DNA from: a virus
Length of the DNA: 64,000 nt
IMG/VR virus record: IMGVR_UViG_3300031873_000001
Span: 95,537-159,536 of that record
Direction: 5' to 3' (one strand)
The notes under the pieces: model-generated
Databases searched by the model: none
Seen by the model: only the letters and a program-made list of their open reading frames with translations
Told to the model about the DNA's origin: nothing
Made by a program: the position numbers and the translations under genes
Part shown: one piece after another, positions 1 through 7,667 of the stretch
Layout of the letters: every line of letters starts with the position of its first letter
Numbering within the stretch: position 1 is the stretch's first letter

Positions 1-904
1 GGGGCATACCAGGCTCGTCGGTGTTCATCCCCGGGTCCAGCAGATCGCCCAGCGGGGCCTCCATGTGGAGACGACCTACGGGATCCGCATGTCGACGCCT
101 CCGAGCTTCAACCTTGCCCCGGGGAGCGTTAAGATCGGCTTTTCGATGTGGGAGTTCATTCCCTTCCCGCAAGCCTGGGTCGCCGGGACGAACATGGTAG
201 CCGCGAACTTCGTTCCCTGCGAGCAGAATAAGCAGTTATGGATTGAGGCCGGATGCACTCAACCCGTCTACGTCATACCCCTGGGTGCGGATGTGGAGGT
301 CTATCAGTATTATGAGCGGCCGCCCCGGGAGACTTTCACCTTCGTCATGGCCGGGACGCTCTCAGCTCGGAAGAACCCCAATATGGTCGTGGAAGCCTTT
401 CTCGACCTGTTCAAGGACGTGGACGACGTCTACCTGTATATAAAATCCGCTCCCTATCTCGCTCATGGATTTAACTTTGATAAGATCAAGGTCATAAATG
501 ATCTCTATGAAGAGGGGGAGATGGCTGAGATGTATAAGTCCTGTGACGTATTCGTCTATCCGTCGCAGGGGGAGGGTTGGGGGATGTCTCCCTGTGAGGC
601 GATGGCGACGGGGATCCCGGCGATCGCCCCGGCGCACTCCGGCATGGCCGAATACATGACAGATGAGATCGGATATCCCATACGCTTTGAGCCTACCCGG
701 AACATAGTCGGGTCCGGCCCGGAGCTCAAGGGACAGCAGTTCGGGTTCGCTGTGATCAAGATCGAAGATCTGAAGGAGCTTATGTGGCACTGTTACAAGC
801 ACCGGGATGAGGTTCATGAGAAGGGAAAGAAGGCCGCACAAAGGATGCGAGAGAGATTTACTTGGGAAATAACGGCTCGTAGAATTTTAGAGATTTTGAG
901 ATGA
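1..904 (+). CDS. GT4-family glycosyltransferase, 5'-truncated by the window edge
   Basis: The frame is open from base 2 without a stop, so the true start lies before the window. The protein has a GT-B C-terminal half: a V-M-A-G-T-L-S-A-R-K-N-P segment of nucleotide-sugar-binding type, then an E-x7-E motif (EGWGMSPCE) followed by an A-T-G-I-P loop, both typical of retaining GT4 enzymes. It should transfer a sugar from a nucleotide sugar; the acceptor is unknown. With the GT2, GT4, radical SAM and methyltransferase genes downstream it suggests a glycan or DNA modification cassette. The last codons (872-904) differ in style from the body of the gene and are repeated at 1372-1404, evidence that the endonuclease downstream rebuilt this 3' end. 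Confidence 0.85.
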   Translation, partial: GHTRLVGVHPRVQQIAQRGLHVETTYGIRMSTPPSFNLAPGSVKIGFSMWEFIPFPQAWVAGTNMVAANFVPCEQNKQLWIEAGCTQPVYVIPLGADVEVYQYYERPPRETFTFVMAGTLSARKNPNMVVEAFLDLFKDVDDVYLYIKSAPYLAHGFNFDKIKVINDLYEEGEMAEMYKSCDVFVYPSQGEGWGMSPCEAMATGIPAIAPAHSGMAEYMTDEIGYPIRFEPTRNIVGSGPELKGQQFGFAVIKIEDLKELMWHCYKHRDEVHEKGKKAAQRMRERFTWEITARRILEILR

Positions 905-1404
905 GGAAAATAGATTTAACTACTATTGCAGACCCCCGTAGAAGAGCCAAAATTCTGAGGGATAGAAGAAACTATCAGAACAACAAACCGGCTCGCCACA
1001 AATCTTGGCAAAAGTGGTATCGTAAGAATAGGACTGCGAAGCTCGCTCGTGATAGACAATATAGGAAAGATCACCCGATAGATAAGCGCGCCTATCATCT
1101 TAAGTCTGTGTATGGACTTTCGTTGAAGGATTATGATGCTTTATATAAAAGGCATAAGGGGAGATGTGCTATCTGTGGGGTGTCCGTTAAACATCCCTCA
1201 GATCCAGAGGCTACGCATAGTAATATGGCTACGGTTGATCATGATCACGTTACCGGGAAGGTGAGGGGTATTCTCTGTAAGATACACAACATCATGTTGG
1301 GATTGGCTGGGGATGATCATGAAATCTTAAAAGAGGCCATCAAGTATCTTAGGGAATTTGGTCGGGAACACACGGCAAGGAGAATTTTGGAGGTGCTGAG
1401 ATGA
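901..1404 (+). CDS. Free-standing endonuclease VII-type HNH homing endonuclease
   Basis: 167 residues. The basic N-terminus, rich in Arg/Lys/Tyr, is followed by YGLSLKDYDALY, a C-A-I-C-G zinc knuckle, VDHDHVTGKVRGILC and an N-x-x-L-G-L helix. This is the pattern of the recombination endonuclease VII family (T4 gp49-like His-Me finger), often found as solitary mobile genes in phages. The start overlaps the stop of the glycosyltransferase by 4 bases. The C-terminal residues (TARRILEVLR) are not endonuclease sequence: they repeat the end of the upstream glycosyltransferase (TARRILEILR). The ORF is more AT-rich than its neighbours. Role inferred: a mobile gene cutting phages that lack it. Confidence 0.85.
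   Translation: MRKIDLTTIADPRRRAKILRDRRNYQNNKPARHKSWQKWYRKNRTAKLARDRQYRKDHPIDKRAYHLKSVYGLSLKDYDALYKRHKGRCAICGVSVKHPSDPEATHSNMATVDHDHVTGKVRGILCKIHNIMLGLAGDDHEILKEAIKYLREFGREHTARRILEVLR
1372..1404 (+). pseudogene. Displaced native 3' end of the upstream GT4 gene
   Basis: Eleven codons including the stop encode TARRILEVLR in frame with the endonuclease, matching TARRILEILR at 872-904. Several codons differ (gct/gca, cgt/agg, tta/ttg). The stop overlaps the next ATG, as expected of the original glycosyltransferase-to-next-gene junction. It is read as the pre-insertion end of the glycosyltransferase gene. Confidence 0.7.
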
Positions 1405-1676
1405 GAGCGCCTCTCGTTAAGGAAAGTTTATGGGAGCTTAGTAATTTACCGAGCATCGTTATAGATCGAAAAGACAGGGAGGGAACGATTGCATATATCA
1501 AAAAGATATTAGGAGTTGTCCAGCGGGATGATTTGGTGCGGTTGTTTATTCTAGATTTGAACGAGGTGAGTGACTGGATTAAAGTATGCGAGGTATATGG
1601 TAGAATGGCCAATAGAAGATTCAGGGCTGTCTTGGCTAGAAAGCGATCGGAATGGGATAGGAGGTTTCATCGATGA
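1401..1676 (+). CDS. Hypothetical protein (91 aa)
   Basis: Starts with ATG overlapping the previous stop by 4 bases and overlaps the next gene by 4 bases. The sequence is charged, mostly helical in character, with a basic C-terminus. No family recognised. Its AT-rich first part resembles the endonuclease gene before it. Confidence 0.7.
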   Translation: MRAPLVKESLWELSNLPSIVIDRKDREGTIAYIKKILGVVQRDDLVRLFILDLNEVSDWIKVCEVYGRMANRRFRAVLARKRSEWDRRFHR

Positions 1677-2050
1677 GTAGGTTTCTTCTTTGGATTCTGC
1701 CTATCGTAGCCCGTCTGCATCCCAAGAACTGGCGGCCCGACAGGTGGCAGTATCCCCAGCTCTGGTATTGCGGCCCGAAGAGGTGGAAGCGAAACAAGCG
1801 GGGTGTGATCTTACGGAAGGCCAGGCCGAGGCTGTTTCTCGAGTGGCTGTGCGGGGCAACGACGGGCCATGAGTTAAGCAAGACGGAGTGGGGCTACGGA
1901 GGGGGGAAGTTTATAGGCCGAAACTGCCGCTGGTGCGATAAGTTTGTTCAAGTTCCAAAGGATGAGGAGCCGACCAAGAGGGATTATCTGCTGGATATTT
2001 ACCTTAGTCATGGGGAGGGAGAGGAATGGAATACAAGCCCGTCAACCTAG
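1673..2050 (+). CDS. Hypothetical protein with a Cys/His-rich core (125 aa)
   Basis: The N-terminus is hydrophobic (SRFLLWILPIVARLH), then basic and aromatic, followed by GHELSKTEWGYGGGKF and an N-C-R-W-C-D knuckle. His, two Cys and nearby residues could bind one metal ion. No function recognised. Translationally coupled to both neighbours. Confidence 0.75.
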   Translation: MSRFLLWILPIVARLHPKNWRPDRWQYPQLWYCGPKRWKRNKRGVILRKARPRLFLEWLCGATTGHELSKTEWGYGGGKFIGRNCRWCDKFVQVPKDEEPTKRDYLLDIYLSHGEGEEWNTSPST

Positions 2051-2181
2051 ACGTTCTCCCGAAGGCGTTGCGGGAGAGGATTCTGAAGGATCGGAAGTGG
2101 ATCAGCCGGAACAGCAGGTGCATCTGCGGGAGCGGTGTGCGGTTCAAGCGGTGCTGTGCCAAGGGGATCAGGCTGAGATGA
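2026..2181 (+). CDS. Small SEC-C-motif zinc-binding protein (51 aa)
   Basis: A short ORF starting at ATG 2026 after a gggagagga ribosome site. Residues 36-47 read C-I-C-G-S-G-x-x-F-K-R-C-C, the C-x-C-x8-C-C/H pattern of the SEC-C zinc-binding tail of SecA, also seen in many small stand-alone proteins. It overlaps both the preceding gene and the next start (ATGA). A partner-binding or nucleic-acid role is plausible but not shown. Confidence 0.7.
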   Translation: MEYKPVNLDVLPKALRERILKDRKWISRNSRCICGSGVRFKRCCAKGIRLR

Positions 2182-2861
2182 CTATAAGACAAACTCGGAT
2201 CTGGATTCCCCGAACGAAACGCTTTGAGACCCTGTGGGCCGAGACGGTGTTCGGAGCAATCATCGCCCCGGTCGTGAGGAAGTATCGTGTGGCCTTGAAG
2301 TGGTTTTGGTTCACCCGTTACGGTTGTGTTCCGGAGCTCGATTCCGGGGACAGTGACTTCTCTAAAGTCCCCGCCGACTTTAAGGATCCCGAGACCGGGG
2401 AATTCCGGAGCGTCAAGTTCCGTTACTGCCTGTCCTCGCTTTCGCCCTATCTCTCGAAGCGTGTGCCGAAGTCGTTTGAGTCTATGGTCCAGAAGCTCGT
2501 TACGGAAGCCGGATGCTTGATCACGGACTTCCGGGACTACGACTACCTTGCCGACCTGGGAGGCTCCCGGCATCTCGAAGGCGAACCAACGAAGGAGCGA
2601 TCGAAGGAACGCGCTTTGCTCGTGGCCGAGAACTACTGCTCTCTTTCGAAACTCGTCCTGCATGCTTTGAAGGGTCCAGACCACTGGGGTCGGTATGCCC
2701 TTCCGCACAGCTGTTGGAATCCGTATGACGGGGAGACGCCCTTCCACGTGATCCACCACATCCTTTGTAACATGACCCACCTTCCGCTGTATAACGCCTT
2801 TCCCGTTTATTTCAAGGACGATAAGACCTACGAGGTCAGACTCTGCAAGGTGAGGTTCTGA
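2178..2861 (+). CDS. Hypothetical protein (227 aa)
   Basis: The frame is open further upstream, but ATG 2178 overlaps the SEC-C gene stop and gives a sensible N-terminus (MTIRQTRIWIPRTKR). The sequence is rich in aromatic residues and has scattered Cys and His, including SCWNPYDGETPFHVIHHIL near residue 190. No fold recognised. It ends on the ATG of the next gene. Confidence 0.75.
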   Translation: MTIRQTRIWIPRTKRFETLWAETVFGAIIAPVVRKYRVALKWFWFTRYGCVPELDSGDSDFSKVPADFKDPETGEFRSVKFRYCLSSLSPYLSKRVPKSFESMVQKLVTEAGCLITDFRDYDYLADLGGSRHLEGEPTKERSKERALLVAENYCSLSKLVLHALKGPDHWGRYALPHSCWNPYDGETPFHVIHHILCNMTHLPLYNAFPVYFKDDKTYEVRLCKVRF

Positions 2862-3322
2862 TGGATATCCTGGTGACGACGCCCAAGTCCGAGCACGAGA
2901 CCGCCAAGATGGAGGGGGAGGCGCTCGCTGATGGCAACGGGTACTGGTTCAGGGTCTTCCCGAGAAGGCCGAACGTCCAGAGGGGAGATAAAGTTTACTT
3001 CGTGGATGGGGGAGTCATCCGGGGCTACGGAGTCGTCTTCTGCGACGTGGAGCAGTTAGAGGAGCCCGAGGAATGCGACCTGACAGGCAGAATTTGGGGT
3101 CACAGGGGGTCATGGTGCGTCCGCTACCACGAATGGCAGTGGTTACCCCTCCCCGTCCCGTTCAAGGGCTTCCAGGGATTCCGGTACGTTTCCCGGATCC
3201 CGGGGCTACAGGAGAAGCTCAGGCAGGGACCCGGGAGGGCCTTGGTGGCCGTCGATAAGGCTTTGGGAGGAGCCCTATCGGTTGGCATGAAGGCTGTGCT
3301 GGGAAGCCATGCTGGAAGTTAA
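2861..3322 (+). CDS. Hypothetical protein, possible PUA/ASCH-like beta-barrel
   Basis: 153 residues. The central stretch G-D-K-V-Y-F-V-D-G-G-V-I-R-G-Y-G-V-V has the look of a PUA/ASCH/EVE-like barrel (a 'genuine exchange of ligand' strand pair followed by W-rich loops). Such domains bind modified bases or RNA. This is a resemblance, not a secure assignment. Overlaps the macro-domain gene by 14 bases. Confidence 0.65.
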   Translation: MDILVTTPKSEHETAKMEGEALADGNGYWFRVFPRRPNVQRGDKVYFVDGGVIRGYGVVFCDVEQLEEPEECDLTGRIWGHRGSWCVRYHEWQWLPLPVPFKGFQGFRYVSRIPGLQEKLRQGPGRALVAVDKALGGALSVGMKAVLGSHAGS

Positions 3323-3758
3323 GGGAGACATCTGGCGGTGCCACGGGGAAGGGGAGTGGGTCGTTGTCACAACCAATGGGGCGACACGCCGCGACGGGGC
3401 CTGCATTATGGGCAGAGGGGTGGCCCTGCAGGCCGCTCAGCTCTACCCTAAGCTTCCCTTCGAGCTCGGGGATCGGCTACGGATGTTCGGCAATCGGGTA
3501 TTCCTTTTCGACGATCGCAAGATCGCATCCTTCCCCGTGAAGCACTCCTGGGAGCAGAAGGCCGATCTCAAGCTCATAGAGTCGTCGGCCCGGCAGTTAG
3601 CTGTCCATGTCCGTGAGAAGGAGATCCCGATCATTTATCTGCCCCGCCCTGGGTGCGGTAACGGGCGGCTCGACTGGGAGAAGGAAGTGAAGCCCGTCCT
3701 GTCGAAGATTTTGGATGACCGTTTTTGCGTCTTAGAAAGAGAGGAGGTTAAACAATGA
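3309..3758 (+). CDS. Macro-domain (ADP-ribose-binding) protein
   Basis: 149 residues. The N-terminal strand DIWRC, then VVVTTNGATRRDGACIMGRGVALQA, matches the ligand-binding loop of macro domains (N-G-x-x-x-x-G-x-x-x-M-G-x-G-x-A). The second loop, LPRPGCGNGRLDW, matches the conserved G-x-G-x-G-G-L-x-W segment of the phosphoribosyl-binding region. Macro domains bind or hydrolyse ADP-ribose and its derivatives. In a phage this could reverse ADP-ribosylation or remove NAD-derived defence signals (inference). Length fits a single-domain macro protein. Confidence 0.8.
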   Translation: MLEVKGDIWRCHGEGEWVVVTTNGATRRDGACIMGRGVALQAAQLYPKLPFELGDRLRMFGNRVFLFDDRKIASFPVKHSWEQKADLKLIESSARQLAVHVREKEIPIIYLPRPGCGNGRLDWEKEVKPVLSKILDDRFCVLEREEVKQ

Positions 3759-3892
3759 CTTTCTTCTGGAACGTCTTTTGGCCTGTCCTGGCCGCCTCAC
3801 TGATCGTCCACGTCCTCGGATGGATGTGGCATCAGGCGATTTATCTTTTGAGGGCAATCGGAATGAGGGGTCCCAAGAGGAGGGGAAAATGA
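3755..3892 (+). CDS. Small membrane protein (45 aa)
   Basis: ATG 3755 overlaps the macro gene stop; TGA at 3890-3892 overlaps the next ATG. One hydrophobic helix (residues 3-28, FFWNVFWPVLAASLIVHVLG) is followed by a basic tail (RGPKRRGK), so an N-out/C-in orientation is likely. No family recognised. Confidence 0.6.
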   Translation: MTFFWNVFWPVLAASLIVHVLGWMWHQAIYLLRAIGMRGPKRRGK

Positions 3893-4104
3893 AGGTCGAA
3901 GTATCGGGAAAGATTAAATACGGCAAGAGGAAGAAGGCAATCGCCAGTCTCGCCAAAGACCTTACCGGAAGGTTCGATAGGGCCGTCGAGACAGCCAGGG
4001 GCGGGCTCGTTTCGGGAGAGCAGTTCAAGACGTCCCCGATCCTTGTCGTGACCATGTCCGTGGAGATGGAGGCTGAGATCAAAGATCGGGACTATGGGCC
4101 ATGA
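3889..4104 (+). CDS. Hypothetical protein (71 aa)
   Basis: ATG 3889 follows a gaggagggg ribosome site and overlaps the previous stop. The frame is open upstream but that part is out of register with the membrane protein gene and is rejected. A basic helical half (KIKYGKRKKAIASLAKDL) is followed by a strand-rich end. Unknown function. Confidence 0.7.
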   Translation: MKVEVSGKIKYGKRKKAIASLAKDLTGRFDRAVETARGGLVSGEQFKTSPILVVTMSVEMEAEIKDRDYGP

Positions 4105-4616
4105 AGATCGATGCGATCGTAGCTTCCTCTGTCGTCCCGAATGGAACCGGAGCATTCACGCCTCCCGAGGCGTTACAACACCTTGCCAAGATGATCAAGG
4201 ACACGGAGGTCTTTTTCCTTGAGGGGGATGAGTGGGGCCCTCCGAATGAGGATGGAGGTGATCTCCCGGAGAGCATGAAGAAGGTTGGGTTCGTAGACGA
4301 CGCCTTCGTGAAGGAGGGCGACCTTGTGGCCAAGATCAATATGGATGACACGACCGACCTCGCCCATGCCCTTGCGATCGCAGTACCCTTCGCCCCGACG
4401 CCGGAGTCTGCTTATTCCCATATCAAGCCGGAGGCTCCGAAGGCGTTCCCCGGGATCCGCATGCTTTGCAAGATCGACGCGAATGGAGCCCTCTTTATGC
4501 CCTACTGGGCTCGGGTCTGCTTCGCTACGGTCGTTCCCAACGAGCGGTGCGGGATTTTCCGGAGGGACGGAATGAACATCTGGCACGGGCCTCCTCTCGT
4601 GCATGGGGAGGTATAG
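4101..4616 (+). CDS. Hypothetical protein (171 aa)
   Basis: Begins with MKIDAIVASSVVPNGTG, contains an acidic Gly/Asp stretch near residues 40-60 and Cys residues near the C-terminus. No recognisable domain. Coupled by 4-base overlap to the gene before; its TAG shares a base with the GTG of the glycosyltransferase after it, so all probably lie in one operon. Confidence 0.7.
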   Translation: MKIDAIVASSVVPNGTGAFTPPEALQHLAKMIKDTEVFFLEGDEWGPPNEDGGDLPESMKKVGFVDDAFVKEGDLVAKINMDDTTDLAHALAIAVPFAPTPESAYSHIKPEAPKAFPGIRMLCKIDANGALFMPYWARVCFATVVPNERCGIFRRDGMNIWHGPPLVHGEV

Positions 4617-5371
4617 TGAGAGTCGTAATCTTTATTCCAACGCCGGATGTTAGAGGCCCGAACGCTCAGAGGTGCATTGAGTCGGTCAAGGTTTCTCTCG
4701 GAACAGCAGGGCTCGATCACTACGATATCGATAGCCGGATGGTTATCTGCGATAATGGGTGGTCCAGAACTTTCAGCCACACCCAAGAAATAAACCGAAT
4801 CATGATCGGATGGGGATCGGATGCGGAAGCCTTGGTGCTTATTGACGATGACTGTTTTATCGACCCGTTATGGTTTAAGAGAGCTATCGATGCGACGATC
4901 CAGGAGCCGAGAGGTGGCGTGTTTGGAAGCCGGATCATTACGGAAGTGGGAGCTGTGCACCACGCGGGCGGGGTGATTAAGCTGGAGCCAGAGATTTTCC
5001 CATTCCACAGGGTCGACGAAAGTGACCATGTTCGGGCCTCCATGTATGTCACCAGTGCGGCTTGCCTGATTACCCGAAGGGCGTTCATGGAGGTCGGGGC
5101 GTTCGATGCCGAATACAGGAAGTTCTACCAGGAGGTCGATTTCAGTCTCAAGGCATGGGAGAAGGGACTTGAGAGTTACTATGTCCCATCGATGGGAGCT
5201 GTCCATTTAGTCGGGGCGACGATAAACCAGACCGGGAGGACTGGTGAAATGGACATGATTGACAGAGCCACGTTTACGAGGAAGTGGAAAGAGACCGGAC
5301 GCCTGATGACCCTGTTCACGAAATACGAGCAGACCTGGGGTGTCCGTCCAAACGGCGAGGTCTTTGCATGA
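4616..5371 (+). CDS. GT2-family glycosyltransferase
   Basis: 251 residues from GTG 4616, which follows ggggagg. GT-A fold: VVIFIPTP strand, a metal-binding D-D-D triplet (residues 77-79, LIDDDCF) and the acceptor-side motif Y-x-E-V-D-F-S-L-K-A near residue 200 (the ED/EVD motif of inverting GT2 enzymes). The segment MYVTSAACLITRRAFMEVGAF is also typical of the family. It should transfer a sugar from a UDP- or dTDP-sugar. Coupled to the radical SAM gene by an ATGA overlap. Confidence 0.88.
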   Translation: MRVVIFIPTPDVRGPNAQRCIESVKVSLGTAGLDHYDIDSRMVICDNGWSRTFSHTQEINRIMIGWGSDAEALVLIDDDCFIDPLWFKRAIDATIQEPRGGVFGSRIITEVGAVHHAGGVIKLEPEIFPFHRVDESDHVRASMYVTSAACLITRRAFMEVGAFDAEYRKFYQEVDFSLKAWEKGLESYYVPSMGAVHLVGATINQTGRTGEMDMIDRATFTRKWKETGRLMTLFTKYEQTWGVRPNGEVFA

Positions 5372-6420
5372 GGAAAATGGGCCGCCGTGGCGTGATGTAT
5401 CCCACGATGAGATGTAATACCAAGTGCAAGTTTTGTTATTACTTCGACACGAAAGAACCTGCTTGGAGGACGAGGGCGGACGTCATGGCTGAAGCCTCGA
5501 AGCTGAGAGACGTCTTTAAGCTCGAGGCCGTCGACATCACCGGAGGGGAGCCCACGATCTATCCTGATATCGGGGGCCTGGTGAAGCACTGTGCGGATAT
5601 AGGATTGAAGCCGACCATCATCACGAACGGGCTTCTGACCGGGAGGATCGCCGGGCTGATAGAGAGCTATGGGTTAGAGGACGTCCTGTTGTCCATCCAC
5701 GGCTTTCAGGACAGGCATAGTGAAGCGGTGAGCAAGCCGATGGCCTGGACGCAGGTCGGGTTGACGATCGAGACTCTGATCGGGAGGAAGTTTCCCTTCC
5801 GGACGAACACGACGCTGACCGGATTCTGCGTTCCCGATCTCGATCGGTTGGCCAAGTTCTTCGTTCAGATCAAGCCGAGGATCGTAAACTTTATTAGCTT
5901 CAACCCTCATCCCGGAACTAAGTGGTCGGAGAAGAACGGTGTCGTCTTCCAGCTGAAGCACTCCGATGTGGCGCCCAAATTGAGGGAGGCCATTGCCATT
6001 CTGGATGAGGCCGGGATCTGGGTGAACGTCCGCTACTTCCCGATGTGTCTCTTGAAGGGTTTTGAGGGCCACGTTTGCGGATTCCGGCAGTGGCAATATG
6101 ACCCTTACGAGTGGGAATACTTTTCCGCTTACGGGACGATGACAAGTCAATTGGCGGAGCTCGACAAACAGGCAACTAACGAGAGAGCTTTCGGGGACTC
6201 CGTGGAGGAGCGTGTCCTGAATATGTTTGCATCCAGAGTGGTCGCCTCGAGCATGTTCGGGGAGAAGTGTCAGAGATGCGCCGCCCGGGTGATCTGCGAC
6301 GGTCTTTATCCGCAGTATGTTAGAAACTTTGGAACCGATGAGGTTCAGCCCTATGAAGGAGAACCGATTCGGGATCCGTTGTTTTTCAGAGAACCTTTTA
6401 GAGACCGATGGGGAGGATAG
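5368..6420 (+). CDS. Radical SAM enzyme with C-terminal Cys cluster
   Basis: 350 residues from ATG 5368 (4-base overlap with the GT2 gene). C16-x3-C20-x2-C23 is the canonical [4Fe-4S] motif; D-I-T-G-G-E-P-T at residues 57-63 is the SAM-binding GGE segment; TNTTLTGF follows. The C-terminal third has further Cys residues (CLLKGFEGHVCGF and CQRCAARVIC) that could hold an auxiliary cluster, as in SPASM/twitch enzymes. Substrate unknown. Flanking sugar transferases and methyltransferases suggest it builds or alters a glycan or nucleoside decoration. Confidence 0.88.
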   Translation: MRKMGRRGVMYPTMRCNTKCKFCYYFDTKEPAWRTRADVMAEASKLRDVFKLEAVDITGGEPTIYPDIGGLVKHCADIGLKPTIITNGLLTGRIAGLIESYGLEDVLLSIHGFQDRHSEAVSKPMAWTQVGLTIETLIGRKFPFRTNTTLTGFCVPDLDRLAKFFVQIKPRIVNFISFNPHPGTKWSEKNGVVFQLKHSDVAPKLREAIAILDEAGIWVNVRYFPMCLLKGFEGHVCGFRQWQYDPYEWEYFSAYGTMTSQLAELDKQATNERAFGDSVEERVLNMFASRVVASSMFGEKCQRCAARVICDGLYPQYVRNFGTDEVQPYEGEPIRDPLFFREPFRDRWGG

Positions 6421-6422
6421 GG

Positions 6423-7085
6423 ATGTTAAGCCCAAATGAAGTTCATGAGCGAATGTCCGTCGTCCCCCGATGGTGGGGACAGATAGAAGTCCATCCGGGT
6501 ATCAGGACGCCCGGATGCGAACCGTTCGGATTTTCCGATTGGAAGCTAACCTCAATCCCGCCTAATGATTTTAAGACAGCCCTCGATGTCGGGGCATGGG
6601 ATGGCTATCATTCCTTCCGGCTGAGAGAAGGGGGATTTACGGTGACGGCGGTCGACTCGTATCAGCACAGTGCCGCTGGAATGAAGGGGTTTGAGGTTGC
6701 CCGTGACCTAAGAAGGATATGGGGGAAACCCGTAGACCAGATAGAGTATATGAATATGGATGCTCAAGATCTGTCGGGTCTAGGCGATGCCAAGTTTGAT
6801 CTGGTGCTCGCTTTCGGGTTGATCTACCATATCCAGGACCCCTACAAGGCCATGTGTCAGTTAGCCAGGGTGACCGGGCAGTGCATGGTTTTGGAGGGGC
6901 ATGTCTTTCCGGGCGATCAGCCGATCGGATACTTCTACAGCGATAGGGAGCTGAATAACGACCCCACGAACTTCTGGGGGCTTACGGTTGCCTGTATCGG
7001 AAAGATGGGACAGAGGGCTGGTTTCTCAAGATTTGAAGCGGTCGGACAGCAGGGAGACAGGGCTCTCGTGAGGTTCTGGAAATAG
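6423..7085 (+). CDS. SAM-dependent methyltransferase, CmoB/DUF1698-like
   Basis: 220 residues. ATG 6423 is preferred over ATG 6408 because ggggagg lies at the right distance. The N-terminal W-W-G-Q-I-E-V-H-P-G-I-R-T-P-G segment resembles the start of CmoB-type enzymes; motif I is ALDVGAWDGYHSF; the acidic motif II region is TVTAVDSYQ; FDLVLAFGLIYHIQDP is motif IV with post-motif. It transfers a methyl or modified methyl group from SAM or a derivative; in this context the acceptor is more likely a sugar or nucleoside than host tRNA (inference). Confidence 0.8.
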   Translation: MLSPNEVHERMSVVPRWWGQIEVHPGIRTPGCEPFGFSDWKLTSIPPNDFKTALDVGAWDGYHSFRLREGGFTVTAVDSYQHSAAGMKGFEVARDLRRIWGKPVDQIEYMNMDAQDLSGLGDAKFDLVLAFGLIYHIQDPYKAMCQLARVTGQCMVLEGHVFPGDQPIGYFYSDRELNNDPTNFWGLTVACIGKMGQRAGFSRFEAVGQQGDRALVRFWK

Positions 7086-7667
7086 ATGTGTGCCGATCGC
7101 TCTCGAATTAAGAGCATCGCACATGAAATTCCGGGATGGCTTCACGATGAGGATGTCGAACTGCTCTACCGCTCTGCGATGAGAGTGCCCGCAGGTTCTT
7201 GTATCGTAGAGATAGGTTCGTGGGTTGGGAAGTCGACGGTGGTGTTAGCTGAGGGTTCTTTGTCTGGCAACAAAGTGCCGGTCTACGCTGTCGATCCACA
7301 TGAAGGTGGGATGGAACACGCTCGGGAAGGTGTGCTGAATACCCTCCAATCCTTTCGTAGTAATATCGAGAGGTTTGGGGTTAAGGAATTAGTCCATGAA
7401 GTGGTTGCGACGTCGCAGTCCGCTTCGATGCCGAGCTGTCCGATCGGACTCTTGTTCATCGATGGTGACCATGAATACGAGTCGGTCAGGATGGATTTCG
7501 ACCTTTGGGTTCCGCACGTTATCTCTGGTGGCGTGGTTATCCTGCACGACGTTGTTGCTTGGTGGCCTGGACCAACGAGAGTGGCCATAGAGAGCGTGAA
7601 AAACAATCCGATGTTTGGGAATGTCCAACAGATCGGATACTGCCTATACGCAGAGAGGATGCGATGA
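7086..7667 (+). CDS. Class I SAM methyltransferase (Methyltransf_24-like)
   Basis: 193 residues beginning one base after the previous stop. I-V-E-I-G-S-W-V-G-K-S-T-V is motif I with the S-x-x-G-x-S-T variant of the CmcI/Methyltransf_24 group; VYAVDPHEG is motif II; LLFIDGDHEYESV is the metal-binding I-D-G-D-H motif typical of this group of O-methyltransferases. Such genes often sit next to glycosyltransferases and methylate sugars. Ends on the ATG of the GT4 gene. Confidence 0.85.
   Translation: MCADRSRIKSIAHEIPGWLHDEDVELLYRSAMRVPAGSCIVEIGSWVGKSTVVLAEGSLSGNKVPVYAVDPHEGGMEHAREGVLNTLQSFRSNIERFGVKELVHEVVATSQSASMPSCPIGLLFIDGDHEYESVRMDFDLWVPHVISGGVVILHDVVAWWPGPTRVAIESVKNNPMFGNVQQIGYCLYAERMR

Noticed and set aside
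2004-2780. Minus-strand open frame of 258 codons
   Set aside because: Opposes a coupled + strand gene with clear start/stop overlaps; all trusted genes are on the + strand.
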